From assembly GCA_031279895.1 (NCBI GenBank), contig JAITHR010000245.1, positions 1 through 11,281 of the forward strand: a stretch of 11,281 nt of DNA, read 5' to 3'. The notes below the pieces were generated by a model. It was not told the origin of the DNA and did no database searches. It saw only the letters and a list, made by a program, of their open reading frames with translations. This stretch comes from Spirochaetaceae bacterium. GTDB lineage: Bacteria > Spirochaetota > Spirochaetia > Treponematales > Breznakiellaceae. Positions 1 to 7,170 of the stretch are shown here, piece after piece; position 1 is the stretch's first letter; every line of letters begins with the position of its first letter. A program made the translations under genes and the position numbers.

Positions 1-439
1 CTCCCCCGCAACACGCGGGGGCTCCCCCCTGACACGCGGGGGCTCCCCCCTGACACGCGGGGGCTCCCCCCTGACACGCGGGGGCTCCCCCCTGACACGC
101 GGGGGCTCCCCCCTGACACGCGGGGGCTCCCCCGCAAGGCGCGGGGGATTCCGTATGCCCCGAACTGATTCAATCCCGCCCCATTCTTGACCAGGAATGA
201 CTCATTCTTGACCAGGAATACTTCATTCGGCCTCCCGCAGCCTCCGGCTGTTTCATAACGCACCCCGAATGGCCTCCCGCAGCCTTCAGGCGGCTCTCCG
301 GCTACTTCAGGCAGGCTCCCGTTTATGTTGGACGGGCTCCCGAATACTTCATTCGGCCTCCCGAATGAGTCATTCGGCCTCCCGAATACGTTGGCGGGGC
401 GCACGTTTGTCATGGCGGGAATTCGGCGCGTATGGGCGG
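1..439. repeat. 21-bp phased tandem repeat array A (about 21 units)
   Basis: Seven near-identical 21-bp units fill 1-147. Each has C-rich and G-rich arms (ctccccc ... gcggggg) around a 7-base centre such as ctgacac, so each can fold into a small hairpin. Downstream the units diverge, but the period continues. From 272 to 439 eight units start exactly every 21 bases, and 272 minus 20 is 12 x 21, so the phase of the first units is retained. Between 147 and 271 the units are degenerate and include two copies of attcttgaccaggaat 21 bases apart. In frame 2 the later units read as heptapeptides of the type (A/G)SRxxxx. Two in-frame TGA codons near 187 and 208 and no ribosome site argue against one long protein. 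There are no unique spacers, so this is not a CRISPR. Confidence 0.9.
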
Positions 440-490
440 GGAGGCTGTCTAAAGTAGCCGGAAAACCGCCTGAAACAGCCGGAGGCTGCT

Positions 491-603
491 GCGCATAACA
501 CCGCGCCGATTGCAAACCGTCCGCCGTTGCGCGAAGCGTAGCCGCGCCTAAACAGAAGCCGGTACTGTAACCGGACACGGTGTTGCACCATTAAGAAACA
601 ACA
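491..603 (+). repeat. 113-bp composite repeat, left inverted copy
   Basis: This segment aligns end to end without gaps to the reverse complement of 7233-7345, with about 14 mismatches by eye over 113 bases. It holds the ttgcaaaccg motif, a gcgcgaagcgtagcc hairpin segment, a 'cctaaacag' linker and one full TGTTG/CAACA element. Both copies lie between a 21-bp array and the shorter repeats that follow a gene. The two copies are inverted with respect to each other and bracket the iron operon and eda-kdgK. Confidence 0.8.
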
Positions 604-1170
604 GTGCTGAAACAGCCGGAGGCTACGCGAGAGCGTAGCCGCGCCTTAGTAAAAACCAGCCCGCTCACTGGACACGGTGTTGCACCATTAAGAAACAACA
701 GTGCTTGAAACAGCCGGAGGCTGCGCGAGAGCGTAGCCGCGCCTTAGTAAGAACCAGCCCGCTCACTGGACACGGTGTTGCACCACTTTGAAGCAACAGG
801 CGGCCATGCTGAAACCGTCGGAGACGGGCCGGAGGCTGCGCGAGAGCGTAGCCGCGCCTTAGTAAGAACCAGCCCGCTCACTGGACACGGTGTTGCACCA
901 TTAAGAAACAACAGTGCTGTGCCTCCGGCGCCGCCGGCGGACACGGTGTTGCACCATTTGGAAGCAACAGGCGGCCATGCTTGAAACAGCCGGAGGCCGC
1001 GCGAGAGCGTAGCCGCGCCTTAGTAAGAACCAGCCCGCTCACTGGACACGGTGTTGCACCATTACGAAGCAACAGTGCTGTGCCTCCGGCGCCGCCGGCG
1101 GACAGGGTGTTGCGCCATTACGAAGCAACAGGCGGCCATGCTGAAACCGTCGGAGACGGGCCGGAGGCTG
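573..1170 (+). repeat. cluster of seven TGTTG/CAACA hairpin repeat elements
   Basis: A 31-base element starting ggacacggtgttgcacca and ending in caaca begins at 573, 670, 768, 883, 939, 1044 and 1100, giving spacings of 97, 98, 115, 56, 105 and 56. TGTTG pairs with the distal CAACA around a 13-base loop. The elements are joined by 'gaaacagccggagg', the GAGA hairpin, 'agcccgctcact' and GC-rich palindromes (gcctccggcgccgccggcgg). The last element runs through gctgaaaccgtcggagacgg and ends directly against the TAA stop of the minus-strand gene at 1171. Short open frames here exist only because the repeats lack stops. I see no gene in 1-1170. Confidence 0.9.
621..640. repeat. GAGA-tetraloop hairpin module (best copy of several)
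   Basis: The sequence is an 8-bp perfect stem, GGCTACGC against GCGTAGCC, closed by GAGA, which fits the GNRA tetraloop pattern. Further copies start at 719, 834 and 995, where the left arm becomes GGCTGCGC or GGCCGCGC while the right arm stays constant; the first change keeps pairing as a G-U wobble. Variants with a 3-base GAA loop or shortened arms occur near 525, at 8748-8766, and inverted near 7302 and 11060. It always sits inside the larger repeat clusters. Confidence 0.75.
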
Positions 1171-2454
1171 TTACTGGAAGCGGGATTTTTCCCGCTCAAG
1201 GTCCGCAATCAGCACGATCATCGCGCCCCGGCGCACCGTGTAGGCCAGCGGCACCGGATTGCACCCGCCCTTAAAGCCGATGGTCGACTTGTTCATCACC
1301 ACGTCGCAGAGCCGGCAGATAACCTCGTCCCGCCGCTCGTAGTACCCGGTGCTGCCGCAAATATCGCAGGCGTCAAGGCCCACCCCGTAAGCCGCGGCGC
1401 TCTTCTTTATGACGATAAAGCGCACCTCGACCCCCCGGGCGTCCCAGGCGAAACGGTGGAGGCGCCCGTCCGCAATCCGCTCAAGGGGGATGCTGATTTC
1501 CCCGCCCGAAACATCCATAGGCTCCGCGGGCGAGAGGGGTATCTCCCGTGTGTCCCAGGCTTTAAGGGCCGTAAGCGAGGCCAGGGCAAGCGCCAGAGCC
1601 GCGGCTGCGGACACGCCGCGCCGCACGTCCCGTCGCCGGCGGGCGCGGATTTTTCTCCCCTCCGCCGGATTACGCGCCGGCTCCCGTTGCCGCGCCGTCT
1701 CCAGAAGCGCGTCCGCAAGAAGCGCGAGCGCCAGAATAAGGGCCAGGGCAATGCCGGCGTACCGGAAAACAGCCTCGCGGTTCACCGCGTTCATCACGAA
1801 ACGGAACAGCCACCGCGTAAGGGGGAGTATCCGGCGGGCCATGAGAAACTGCGCGGCCAGCGCCGCCTGATGAACCGCGTTACAGGCCGCCATAAGGGTA
1901 AAAACCAGACGGAACACGAAGTCCCGTCCCCGCCGCGCCGCGTGGAACAGCCCGAGGCCGATGAGGGCGGGAAGCGCGACTCCGGCCAGGGCGCCGCCGG
2001 ATTTCAGGAGGAACTCGGTACTGAACACGCTTTGGCCCGCAAGCATGAACTCCGACGGGAGGAGGAACAGGGACGGCATGGCAGAGGCCGCGATACTCCC
2101 CGCAAAGACCGCGCCGGCCCATTGGAACAGGCGGTTCCACAGGAGGGGGAACCGGCACCGCGACGGCCCGCGCCAGAGGAGCGGGATGAAACAGAGCGCC
2201 GCGATAATCGAGAGGCACAGGACCGCGGTGGCAACCATGCCCCGGTTTATGGCGGTGGTTCGGCGCAGAATTGCGAGGGTAAGGGCAAAGAGGGTGCCGG
2301 CGAGTATGCCGAAAGTGAGGGACCGTCGGGCGCCTCCGCCTCGGACTTCGATTTCGATTTCAATGTCGATGCGGCGTGCGGCGCCGTAGCACAGGCCCGT
2401 AAGCATGGAGGCCGTGAGCGCGTATTCGACGGCGGCGATAAAATAACGGATCAT
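1171..2454 (-). CDS. FtrD-like DUF2318 membrane protein of the iron uptake operon
   Basis: The 427-residue product has an N-terminal multi-pass membrane half with hydrophobic segments from about residue 3 to 255. A basic stretch and another hydrophobic segment (about 281-298) follow, then a C-terminal extracytoplasmic domain. That domain carries the DUF2318/FtrD signature: CDICG (Cys363, Cys366), GYY, Cys380-x-x-Cys383, and NKSTIGFKGGCNPVPL with Cys398. In this family the cysteines are thought to bind a metal or Fe-S centre that serves iron uptake together with P19 and FTR1. I chose the ATG at 2454 because MIRYFIAAVE matches the usual membrane start; a GTG at 2487 would add 11 residues. Neither start has a clear Shine-Dalgarno sequence. 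The gene lies 93 bases after the P19 gene in the same direction. Its stop abuts the repeat cluster, and the Campylobacter-type ABC and thioredoxin partners are absent downstream. Confidence 0.88.
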   Translation of the reverse strand: MIRYFIAAVEYALTASMLTGLCYGAARRIDIEIEIEVRGGGARRSLTFGILAGTLFALTLAILRRTTAINRGMVATAVLCLSIIAALCFIPLLWRGPSRCRFPLLWNRLFQWAGAVFAGSIAASAMPSLFLLPSEFMLAGQSVFSTEFLLKSGGALAGVALPALIGLGLFHAARRGRDFVFRLVFTLMAACNAVHQAALAAQFLMARRILPLTRWLFRFVMNAVNREAVFRYAGIALALILALALLADALLETARQREPARNPAEGRKIRARRRRDVRRGVSAAAALALALASLTALKAWDTREIPLSPAEPMDVSGGEISIPLERIADGRLHRFAWDARGVEVRFIVIKKSAAAYGVGLDACDICGSTGYYERRDEVICRLCDVVMNKSTIGFKGGCNPVPLAYTVRRGAMIVLIADLEREKSRFQ

Positions 2455-2547
2455 GTTTTTGTGCGAAGGCGCGGGACGGCGCGGCACGGAGCAGGCGCGG
2501 CATCCCGAAAAACGCCCCGCCTGCTCCGTGCGCCGCCTGCTCCTCCC

Positions 2548-3150
2548 CTACCAGGACGGCCCGGGGTACGTTACGTCCCACTCGGCGGAGAGCGGCTGGT
2601 TCCAGAACCGCCCCGGAACGCCGGTGGTCTTGTCAACGTGAAGCACGTAGCCCTGGGCCTCGGGGTTCTGGATGATGAAACGCACCTTGTAGTCCCCGAT
2701 GCCGTTGAGCTTGACATTCGCCCCGTAGTGGGGCCCGTCGCTGGCGTTCATGGGCATAAACGTTCCCTCGGCGCTCCAGCCGCCGGCCTGGGTAATCTCG
2801 TACTTCACCGTCAGGTTCGGGACGAAATCCCCCACGCCGTAGCCCAAATCATTGGTGAGCGCCGAAATATCCGCTTCGAGGTGGATGTCCGCCTGCGCCG
2901 CCGGAAGCCCCGCGGACGCGGGGATCATGTCTACCGGCTGGAAATACACGCCCGCCACGTTGAGGGGCCCCAGTTCCCGGTCGTCCCCCAGGGAGAACTC
3001 TTCAAATCCCGCGGCCTGCCCCGGATTAACGGTGCTTGCGGGCCGGACGCCCTGGGGCTGCGCGGCTCCGGCGCCGCCTTGTTTCGTTCCTCCGGCGAAG
3101 GCGAAGCCCGCGCAGAAAACCAGTGCTGAAAGCACCACGTACCTGTTCAT
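2548..3150 (-). CDS. P19/Tp34-family periplasmic iron (Fe/Cu) binding protein
   Basis: The product is 200 residues long. It begins with a signal peptide (MNRYVVLSALVFCAGFAFA, probable cleavage before Gly20) and a short Gly/Ala/Gln-rich linker, followed by the Ig-like P19/Tp34 fold. Candidate metal ligands at family-typical places include His90 in ADIHLEAD, Met132 and Met134 with His141 in FMPMNASDGPHYG, and His171 near YVLHVDK. Known homologues (Campylobacter P19, T. pallidum Tp34, FtrA/FetP) bind copper and iron and hand iron to an FTR1 permease. Cys13 does not make a convincing lipobox, so a soluble periplasmic form is likelier than a lipoprotein. A strong ribosome site, aggaggg, sits five bases upstream of the ATG, at 3156-3162 on the complement. 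The gene follows FTR1 by about 75 bases. Confidence 0.9.
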   Translation of the reverse strand: MNRYVVLSALVFCAGFAFAGGTKQGGAGAAQPQGVRPASTVNPGQAAGFEEFSLGDDRELGPLNVAGVYFQPVDMIPASAGLPAAQADIHLEADISALTNDLGYGVGDFVPNLTVKYEITQAGGWSAEGTFMPMNASDGPHYGANVKLNGIGDYKVRFIIQNPEAQGYVLHVDKTTGVPGRFWNQPLSAEWDVTYPGPSW

Positions 3151-3169
3151 AAGTACCCTCCTAAAAAAA

Positions 3170-3214
3170 TAAAAAATAAAAAAATAGAAAAACTCACGGC
3201 CACAAGGCCGCGAG
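3170..3214 (-). terminator. intrinsic terminator or attenuator between FTR1 and P19 genes
   Basis: Read on the minus strand just after the FTR1 stop, CGGCC-TTGT-GGCCG (3197-3210) forms a stem. It can be lengthened past one mismatch by GAG/CTC. A long U-rich tract follows (complement of 3170-3192). The P19 ribosome site lies immediately beyond, so the hairpin may reduce read-through rather than end the operon. No separate promoter is obvious in this gap. Confidence 0.55.
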
Positions 3215-3225
3215 GGGTTCCCTTT

Positions 3226-4761
3226 TTATGCCGCGGCGCGGGCGGCGCCCTTTTTCCCCTTTCCCTTTCGGAGGTGGACCGCGGTCAGAACCGCGGTGAG
3301 AACCAGCAGCGCCAGCTGGGGCGCGAGGGTTTCCACCGTGGGGTAAATGCCCAGAAGGTCAATCGTTACGAAGTCAAAGGGGAGCAGTGTAACCGGCACC
3401 ACGTTTCCCTCCTGTAGCTCTTTGACACCGGTGCCGGCGAAGGCGATTGACATGACGAAAAGGAGCATACCGGTTCCCATAAAAAAGGGCTTAAGCGGGA
3501 GTTTCACGCTCACCACGCGGATAAGGACGTAGAAAACCGCCAGCGCCGCGATACCCGCCGCAAGCCCCAGCCAAATCATGTTGATAAAACCGCGGTTTCC
3601 CGCGAGCAGCGCCTGATAAAAGAGGATGGTCTCCGCGCCTTCGCGGAACACCGCAAGGAAAGCCGCGAACGTCAGGGAGAAAAGCCCGCCTTTTTCCGCG
3701 TAACCGGCGGCCTTTTCCTTTATGTAGCCGGTCCACGCTTCGGATTCCGCTTTGGAAACCATCCAGTTACTCACGTAAAACAGCACCGCGACGGCGATGA
3801 GCATGGTAACCCCTTCGATAATCTCCTGGCCCCGGCCCCGGACCCCGGAGATAAGGGCGTTAAGCGCCCAGGCCAGAAGGACGCTCGCGGCGAGCGCGAT
3901 AACCGAGCCCGCATACACCGCGCGCACGCCTTTTTTCTCCCCCCGCTTGAGGAGGTACGCGATAATCGCGCCTACAATGAGAATGGCCTCGAAGCCTTCC
4001 CGCAGAATAATGAAGAGGGAGCCGAGAAATACCCCCGCCGGACTTCCGGTGCGCTTGTCGAGGGCCGCGGCGTCCTCCGCGAGGTACGTTGAGAGGGTAT
4101 CGAGGCTCTGTTTGACCGCGGCAACAGGATCCCCGCGGGTTATCTCTTTTTTTACGGTACTGAACAGGTATTCCACCGCGCTTGCCCGCTGGCCGGAGAT
4201 CTGGGTCAGCACGGTTTTCTCGAAGCCCAGCTTCTCGTAAAACTGGAAATACGCCTCGTCAACCGCGTCTTTCGCGCCCCGGGGGTTCCCCGCACGATAC
4301 TGTTCGTAGGCGCGGTCAAGCAGCGCCTTCATAAGGCCGGCCACGTTTGTCCAGCTGCGGGTATCCGGCGCGGGTTCGGCCTTTCCGTCAAGGCTTCCCG
4401 CGGTTACGCTCAAGAGATGGTTGAGACGATTAAAGTCTTCCCGCATCTCCTGCTGGGATGCGGCGGTTCCCAGGGCAAAAAGCACGTACTCAAACCACTC
4501 GTCGATGTTCCGCGCCCGCTCTTCCGAAACGCGGCTTTTCACTTCCTTTTCAAAACGGCTCTTGTAGTGCTGGGTGTATGCGCGGCTGACCTCCGCTTTG
4601 GCCCCGTCGATGTCCCCGGCTACGAAGCGGTAGTACGCCTCGCTCAACACGAGGCGCATCTCCCGTTCCCGCTCTTCCCAAGGGCCCGGCTCCGCGTTCC
4701 CGTGCGTAGCCGCCGCCATGATGAGGGCCGATACCGTGATATATGAGACTAACTTTTTCAT
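3226..4761 (-). CDS. FTR1-family iron permease with N-terminal periplasmic domain
   Basis: The product is 511 residues. A signal peptide (about 1-23, ending in HGNA) is followed by a soluble region made of two similar helical halves (about 28-125 and 138-235), each with a 'AYxxYxAGxxxGAKxxVxxAYxxxYE'-like pattern. The FTR1 membrane domain starts near 243. It contains both family hallmarks, REGFE (254-258) and REGAE (373-377), the R-E-x-x-E motifs needed for iron permeation in FTR1/EfeU proteins, and about seven membrane segments. I chose the ATG at 4761 because it opens directly into the signal peptide and has aagggg about ten bases upstream; starting at 4875 would put charged residues in front. 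It is the first gene of the minus-strand operon and probably works with the P19 and FtrD-like proteins. A lysine/alanine-rich tail ends the protein. Confidence 0.92.
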   Translation of the reverse strand: MKKLVSYITVSALIMAAATHGNAEPGPWEEREREMRLVLSEAYYRFVAGDIDGAKAEVSRAYTQHYKSRFEKEVKSRVSEERARNIDEWFEYVLFALGTAASQQEMREDFNRLNHLLSVTAGSLDGKAEPAPDTRSWTNVAGLMKALLDRAYEQYRAGNPRGAKDAVDEAYFQFYEKLGFEKTVLTQISGQRASAVEYLFSTVKKEITRGDPVAAVKQSLDTLSTYLAEDAAALDKRTGSPAGVFLGSLFIILREGFEAILIVGAIIAYLLKRGEKKGVRAVYAGSVIALAASVLLAWALNALISGVRGRGQEIIEGVTMLIAVAVLFYVSNWMVSKAESEAWTGYIKEKAAGYAEKGGLFSLTFAAFLAVFREGAETILFYQALLAGNRGFINMIWLGLAAGIAALAVFYVLIRVVSVKLPLKPFFMGTGMLLFVMSIAFAGTGVKELQEGNVVPVTLLPFDFVTIDLLGIYPTVETLAPQLALLVLTAVLTAVHLRKGKGKKGAARAAA

Positions 4762-4818
4762 GCTTCGATCCCCTTCTTTTCTCGCTTTAGGCGCGTTGTT
4801 CGTCAGGCGCCTTTTAAT

Positions 4819-4853
4819 GTTATTGCAACATAACCTTGTAAGTAGAACATAAC
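4819..4853. promoter_or_regulatory. candidate operator: inverted and direct repeats at the iron operon promoter
   Basis: GTTAT-N6-ATAAC (4819-4834) is an inverted repeat. The half-site aacataac occurs twice, at 4827-4834 and 4846-4853, and the second overlaps the proposed -10. The position suits a metal-responsive repressor, but the motif is not one I can assign to Fur, DtxR or TroR. Confidence 0.35.
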
Positions 4854-4875
4854 AGAAAAGAGGCGCGCCGGTCAA
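4846..4875 (-). promoter_or_regulatory. candidate sigma-70 promoter of the iron operon
   Basis: On the minus strand TTGACC (4870-4875) is followed after 18 bases by TATGTT (4846-4851). An A-rich stretch just upstream (complement of about 4887-4904) resembles an UP element. The match at -10 is only 4 of 6, so this is tentative. Confidence 0.4.
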
Positions 4876-4907
4876 TACGGTTTCAGTCTTTTTTTCTTTA
4901 TTTACCT

Positions 4908-5357
4908 ACCCGCCTCCGCCGTCTCCGGCGGTTCCATAAGCTTCCCGCCCCGCGCCTGTAAGCAGACGGTGCCCGCTTTGAGCCGCTCCGCCGCCTCCGA
5001 CGGTTCCATCAGCTTCCCGCCCCGCGCCTGTAAGCGGTCAACGGCGGCTTTGATCCGCTCCGCCGTCTCCGACGGTTCCATAAGCTTCCCGCCCCGCGCC
5101 TGTACGCAGACGGCGCCCGCTTTGAGCCGCTCCGCCGCCTCCGGCGGTTCCATAAGCTTCACGCCCCGCGCCTGTAAGCGGTCAACGGCGGCTTTGATCC
5201 GCTCCGCCGCCTCCGGCGGTTCCATAAGCTTCCCGCCCCGCGCCTGTAAGCAGACGGTGCCCGCTTTGAGCCGCTCCGCATGACGCTTATGTGCCTCCGC
5301 CGCCGGCGGCTTTGAGCCGCTTCGCATGACGCTTATGTGCCTCCGCCGCTGGCGGCT
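4908..5357. repeat. 72-bp alternating A/B higher-order tandem array plus 46-bp repeat
   Basis: Five units anchored by ggttccat begin at 4930, 5002, 5074, 5146 and 5218, exactly 72 bases apart. Odd units carry 'cagacggtgcccgctttgag' and even units carry 'cggtcaacggcggctttgat', so the true period is a 144-bp A-B pair. The last unit passes into a 46-bp repeat (tttgagccgc at 5265 and 5311, each followed by gcatgacgcttatgtgcctc). Because 72 is a multiple of three, both strands are open. The minus frame 4902-5327 would give a 141-residue protein with 24-residue repeats (ERLKAGTVCLQARGGKLMEP). The same module sits between genes at 7385, 10493 and 11082, so I treat it as a non-coding repeat. Confidence 0.85.
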
Positions 5358-5363
5358 GCCGGA

Positions 5364-5391
5364 TGGAAAAAGATGCGGAGCACGGTATAAT
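5364..5391 (+). promoter_or_regulatory. candidate promoter of eda-kdgK, very close to the start codon
   Basis: A perfect TATAAT at 5386-5391 is preceded after 16 bases by tggaaa (5364-5369, 4 of 6 matches to TTGACA). The eda ATG starts only five bases beyond the -10 box, which predicts a transcript with little or no 5' leader. Confidence 0.5.
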
Positions 5392-5396
5392 GGGAT

Positions 5397-6122
5397 ATGT
5401 TTACATACCGAGAAGAACTTGAAAGAATAGAAAAAATAGGCGTTATTCCGGTCATCACGATAGACGAGCCGGAAAAAGCGCCGGACGTGGCGCGGGCGCT
5501 CGCCGAAGGCGGCCTTCCGGTTGCGGAGATAACCCTGCGGACCGGTTCCGCCCTGGAATCGATCCGCCGGATCGCCGCGGAATGTCCCGATATGCTCGTA
5601 GGCGCGGGAACCGTGCTAGGACCGATTCAGGCGCTCGAAGCCGCTGCCGCGGGCGCCCGTTTTATCGTATCCCCGTGCTTCAATAAGAATGTTGCGCGGT
5701 GGTGCGTAGCCCATCACGTCTCCTTTATCCCCGGATGCTTTACCCCCTCTGAAATCGACGCGGCCTTGGCGCTGAAAATTACCGTGGTAAAACTCTTTCC
5801 CGCTGAACAGGCCGGTGGCCCGGGCTATATCAAAGCCCTGGCCGGCCCCTTCGGTCATGTCCGCTTCATCCCCACAGGCGGCGTTACCCGCGAAACCATC
5901 GGATCCTACCGCGCTTTGCAATCGGTGCTGGCCTGCGGATGCTCGTGGATAGCGGATTCCGAGTCCGTCCGCGCCGGAGACTTCCCGCGCATCACGCGGA
6001 ACGCGCGCGAGGCGGTACGTGCGGCGCAGAGGCCCCCTGTCGTATCCGACGCGGAAAGCGGAAACGCCGGCGCCGCCGGTTCTTTTCAAAAAAATCCTTC
6101 AGAGAGCGGAGAGAGCGGATAG
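5397..6122 (+). CDS. eda: 2-keto-3-deoxy-6-phosphogluconate (KDPG) aldolase
   Basis: This cytosolic class I aldolase cleaves KDPG to pyruvate and glyceraldehyde-3-phosphate; family members may also act on 4-hydroxy-2-oxoglutarate. The TIM-barrel signatures are all present: GVIPVI at 15-20, catalytic Glu44 in AEITLRTG, GAGTV at 69-73, the Schiff-base Lys132 in VVKLFPAE, and the phosphate-binding PTGGV at 159-163. The ATG at 5397 gives the normal N-terminus. There is no convincing Shine-Dalgarno, and a TATAAT lies five bases upstream. The 241 residues exceed the usual 205-215. The surplus is a low-complexity C-terminal tail of about 30 residues rich in Gly, Ala, Ser and Glu. kdgK follows one base after the stop, so the two are surely cotranscribed. 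Confidence 0.93.
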   Translation: MFTYREELERIEKIGVIPVITIDEPEKAPDVARALAEGGLPVAEITLRTGSALESIRRIAAECPDMLVGAGTVLGPIQALEAAAAGARFIVSPCFNKNVARWCVAHHVSFIPGCFTPSEIDAALALKITVVKLFPAEQAGGPGYIKALAGPFGHVRFIPTGGVTRETIGSYRALQSVLACGCSWIADSESVRAGDFPRITRNAREAVRAAQRPPVVSDAESGNAGAAGSFQKNPSESGESG

Positions 6123-6123
6123 T

Positions 6124-7170
6124 ATGGGTACGGAAAAACAGAAAACAGCGGAAAAGGTCGTCGCGTTCGGGGAGCTTATGCTCCGCCTCGCGCCGCCCGG
6201 ATACGGGCGCTTTGTCCAGGCCCGCTCGTTTCGCGCCTCCTACGGCGGTTCCGAGGCGAACACGGCGGTTTCCCTTGCCGGTTTCGGGCTTGACGCGGCG
6301 TTTGTTACCAAAATACCTGAAAACGAGTTGGGACAGGCCGCGATAAACGAACTCCGCGCTTTCGGGGTGGACACGTCGGACGTGGTGCGTGGCGGAGAGC
6401 GCCTGGGCATCTACTTTCTTGAGAAAGGCGCGTCCCAGCGCCCCTCGAAAGTGATCTACGACCGCGCCGGCTCCGCGATTGCCGGCGCGCTTCCGTCCGA
6501 TTTCCCCTGGCGACGCATCCTTGCCGGCGCGAAGTGGCTCCACCTCTCCGGCATTACCCCGGCGCTCGGTCCCGGACCCCGCGCCGCCTGCCTTGAAGCC
6601 GCGGAAACCGCCAAAGAACTGGGGCTGACCGTTTCCCTTGACCTCAATTACCGCCGGAACCTGTGGCCTCCCGAAGAGGCCGGCGCGTTTTTGGCGCGCC
6701 TCGCGCCCTACGCGGACGTGGGCATTGCCAACGAGGAGGACGCGGCGGTGCTTTTCGGCATCCGCGCCCAAGGTTCGGACCCGTCTTCCGGCACGATACG
6801 CGCCGAATCGTACCGCACCGTCGCCGAGGCTCTGGCCGCACGTTTCGGCTGGTCCCTGACCGCCGTTACCCTGCGCTCCTCCCTTTCGGCCAGCGACAAT
6901 CTATGGGCCGCGGGGCTCTACGCCGACGGCGTGTGGCGCGTTTCCGCCTCCTACCCGATCCGTATTGTTGACCGCGTGGGCGCCGGGGACAGTTTCGGCG
7001 CGGGCCTCATCTACGGAACCATACGCGGGTACGCGATGCCGGAGACCCTTGAGTTCGCCGTTGCCGCAAGCTGCCTCAAACACACGATAGAGGGGGACTT
7101 CAACCTGGTTTCCGTGGAAGAAGTGCGACACCTCGCCGCCGGCGACCGCTCCGGCAGGGTCCGCCGCTAA
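6124..7170 (+). CDS. kdgK: 2-keto-3-deoxygluconate kinase (PfkB family)
   Basis: The enzyme phosphorylates KDG with ATP to KDPG, the substrate of the adjacent eda product, so the pair forms the lower branch of glucuronate/galacturonate breakdown. The 348-residue protein shows the ribokinase/PfkB fold: FGELMLRLAP at 15-24, the sugar-binding YGGSEANTA (40-48), SLDLNYRRNLW (171-181) and the C-terminal DRVGAGDSF (283-291). Asp289 in the last motif is the expected catalytic base. The ATG at 6124 follows the eda stop by one base and has a purine-rich stretch (ggagagag) about 11 bases upstream inside eda. No edd or uronate isomerase is in view, so which sugar feeds KDG cannot be told. Repeats begin four bases after the stop. 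Confidence 0.92.
   Translation: MGTEKQKTAEKVVAFGELMLRLAPPGYGRFVQARSFRASYGGSEANTAVSLAGFGLDAAFVTKIPENELGQAAINELRAFGVDTSDVVRGGERLGIYFLEKGASQRPSKVIYDRAGSAIAGALPSDFPWRRILAGAKWLHLSGITPALGPGPRAACLEAAETAKELGLTVSLDLNYRRNLWPPEEAGAFLARLAPYADVGIANEEDAAVLFGIRAQGSDPSSGTIRAESYRTVAEALAARFGWSLTAVTLRSSLSASDNLWAAGLYADGVWRVSASYPIRIVDRVGAGDSFGAGLIYGTIRGYAMPETLEFAVAASCLKHTIEGDFNLVSVEEVRHLAAGDRSGRVRR

Noticed and set aside
1..147. CRISPR array
   Set aside because: The 21-bp units are contiguous with no unique spacers, and no cas gene is present.
269..457. Small heptapeptide-repeat protein
   Set aside because: It lies wholly inside 21-bp array A with no ribosome site, and the same frame has stops in earlier units.
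1051..3129. Long plus-strand open frame of 692 codons
   Set aside because: It runs antisense to the ftrD-like and P19 genes, begins in repeats and shows only Arg/Pro/Gly-rich sequence with no domain. It is an artefact of high GC.
4762..4875. Upstream start of the FTR1 gene at 4875
   Set aside because: It would bury the signal peptide 38 residues in. The ATG at 4761 has a ribosome site and leads directly into the signal.
4902..5327. Minus-strand 141-residue repeat protein
   Set aside because: It is open only because the 72-bp unit is a multiple of three. The opposite strand is open too, there is no ribosome site, and the same module occurs between other genes.
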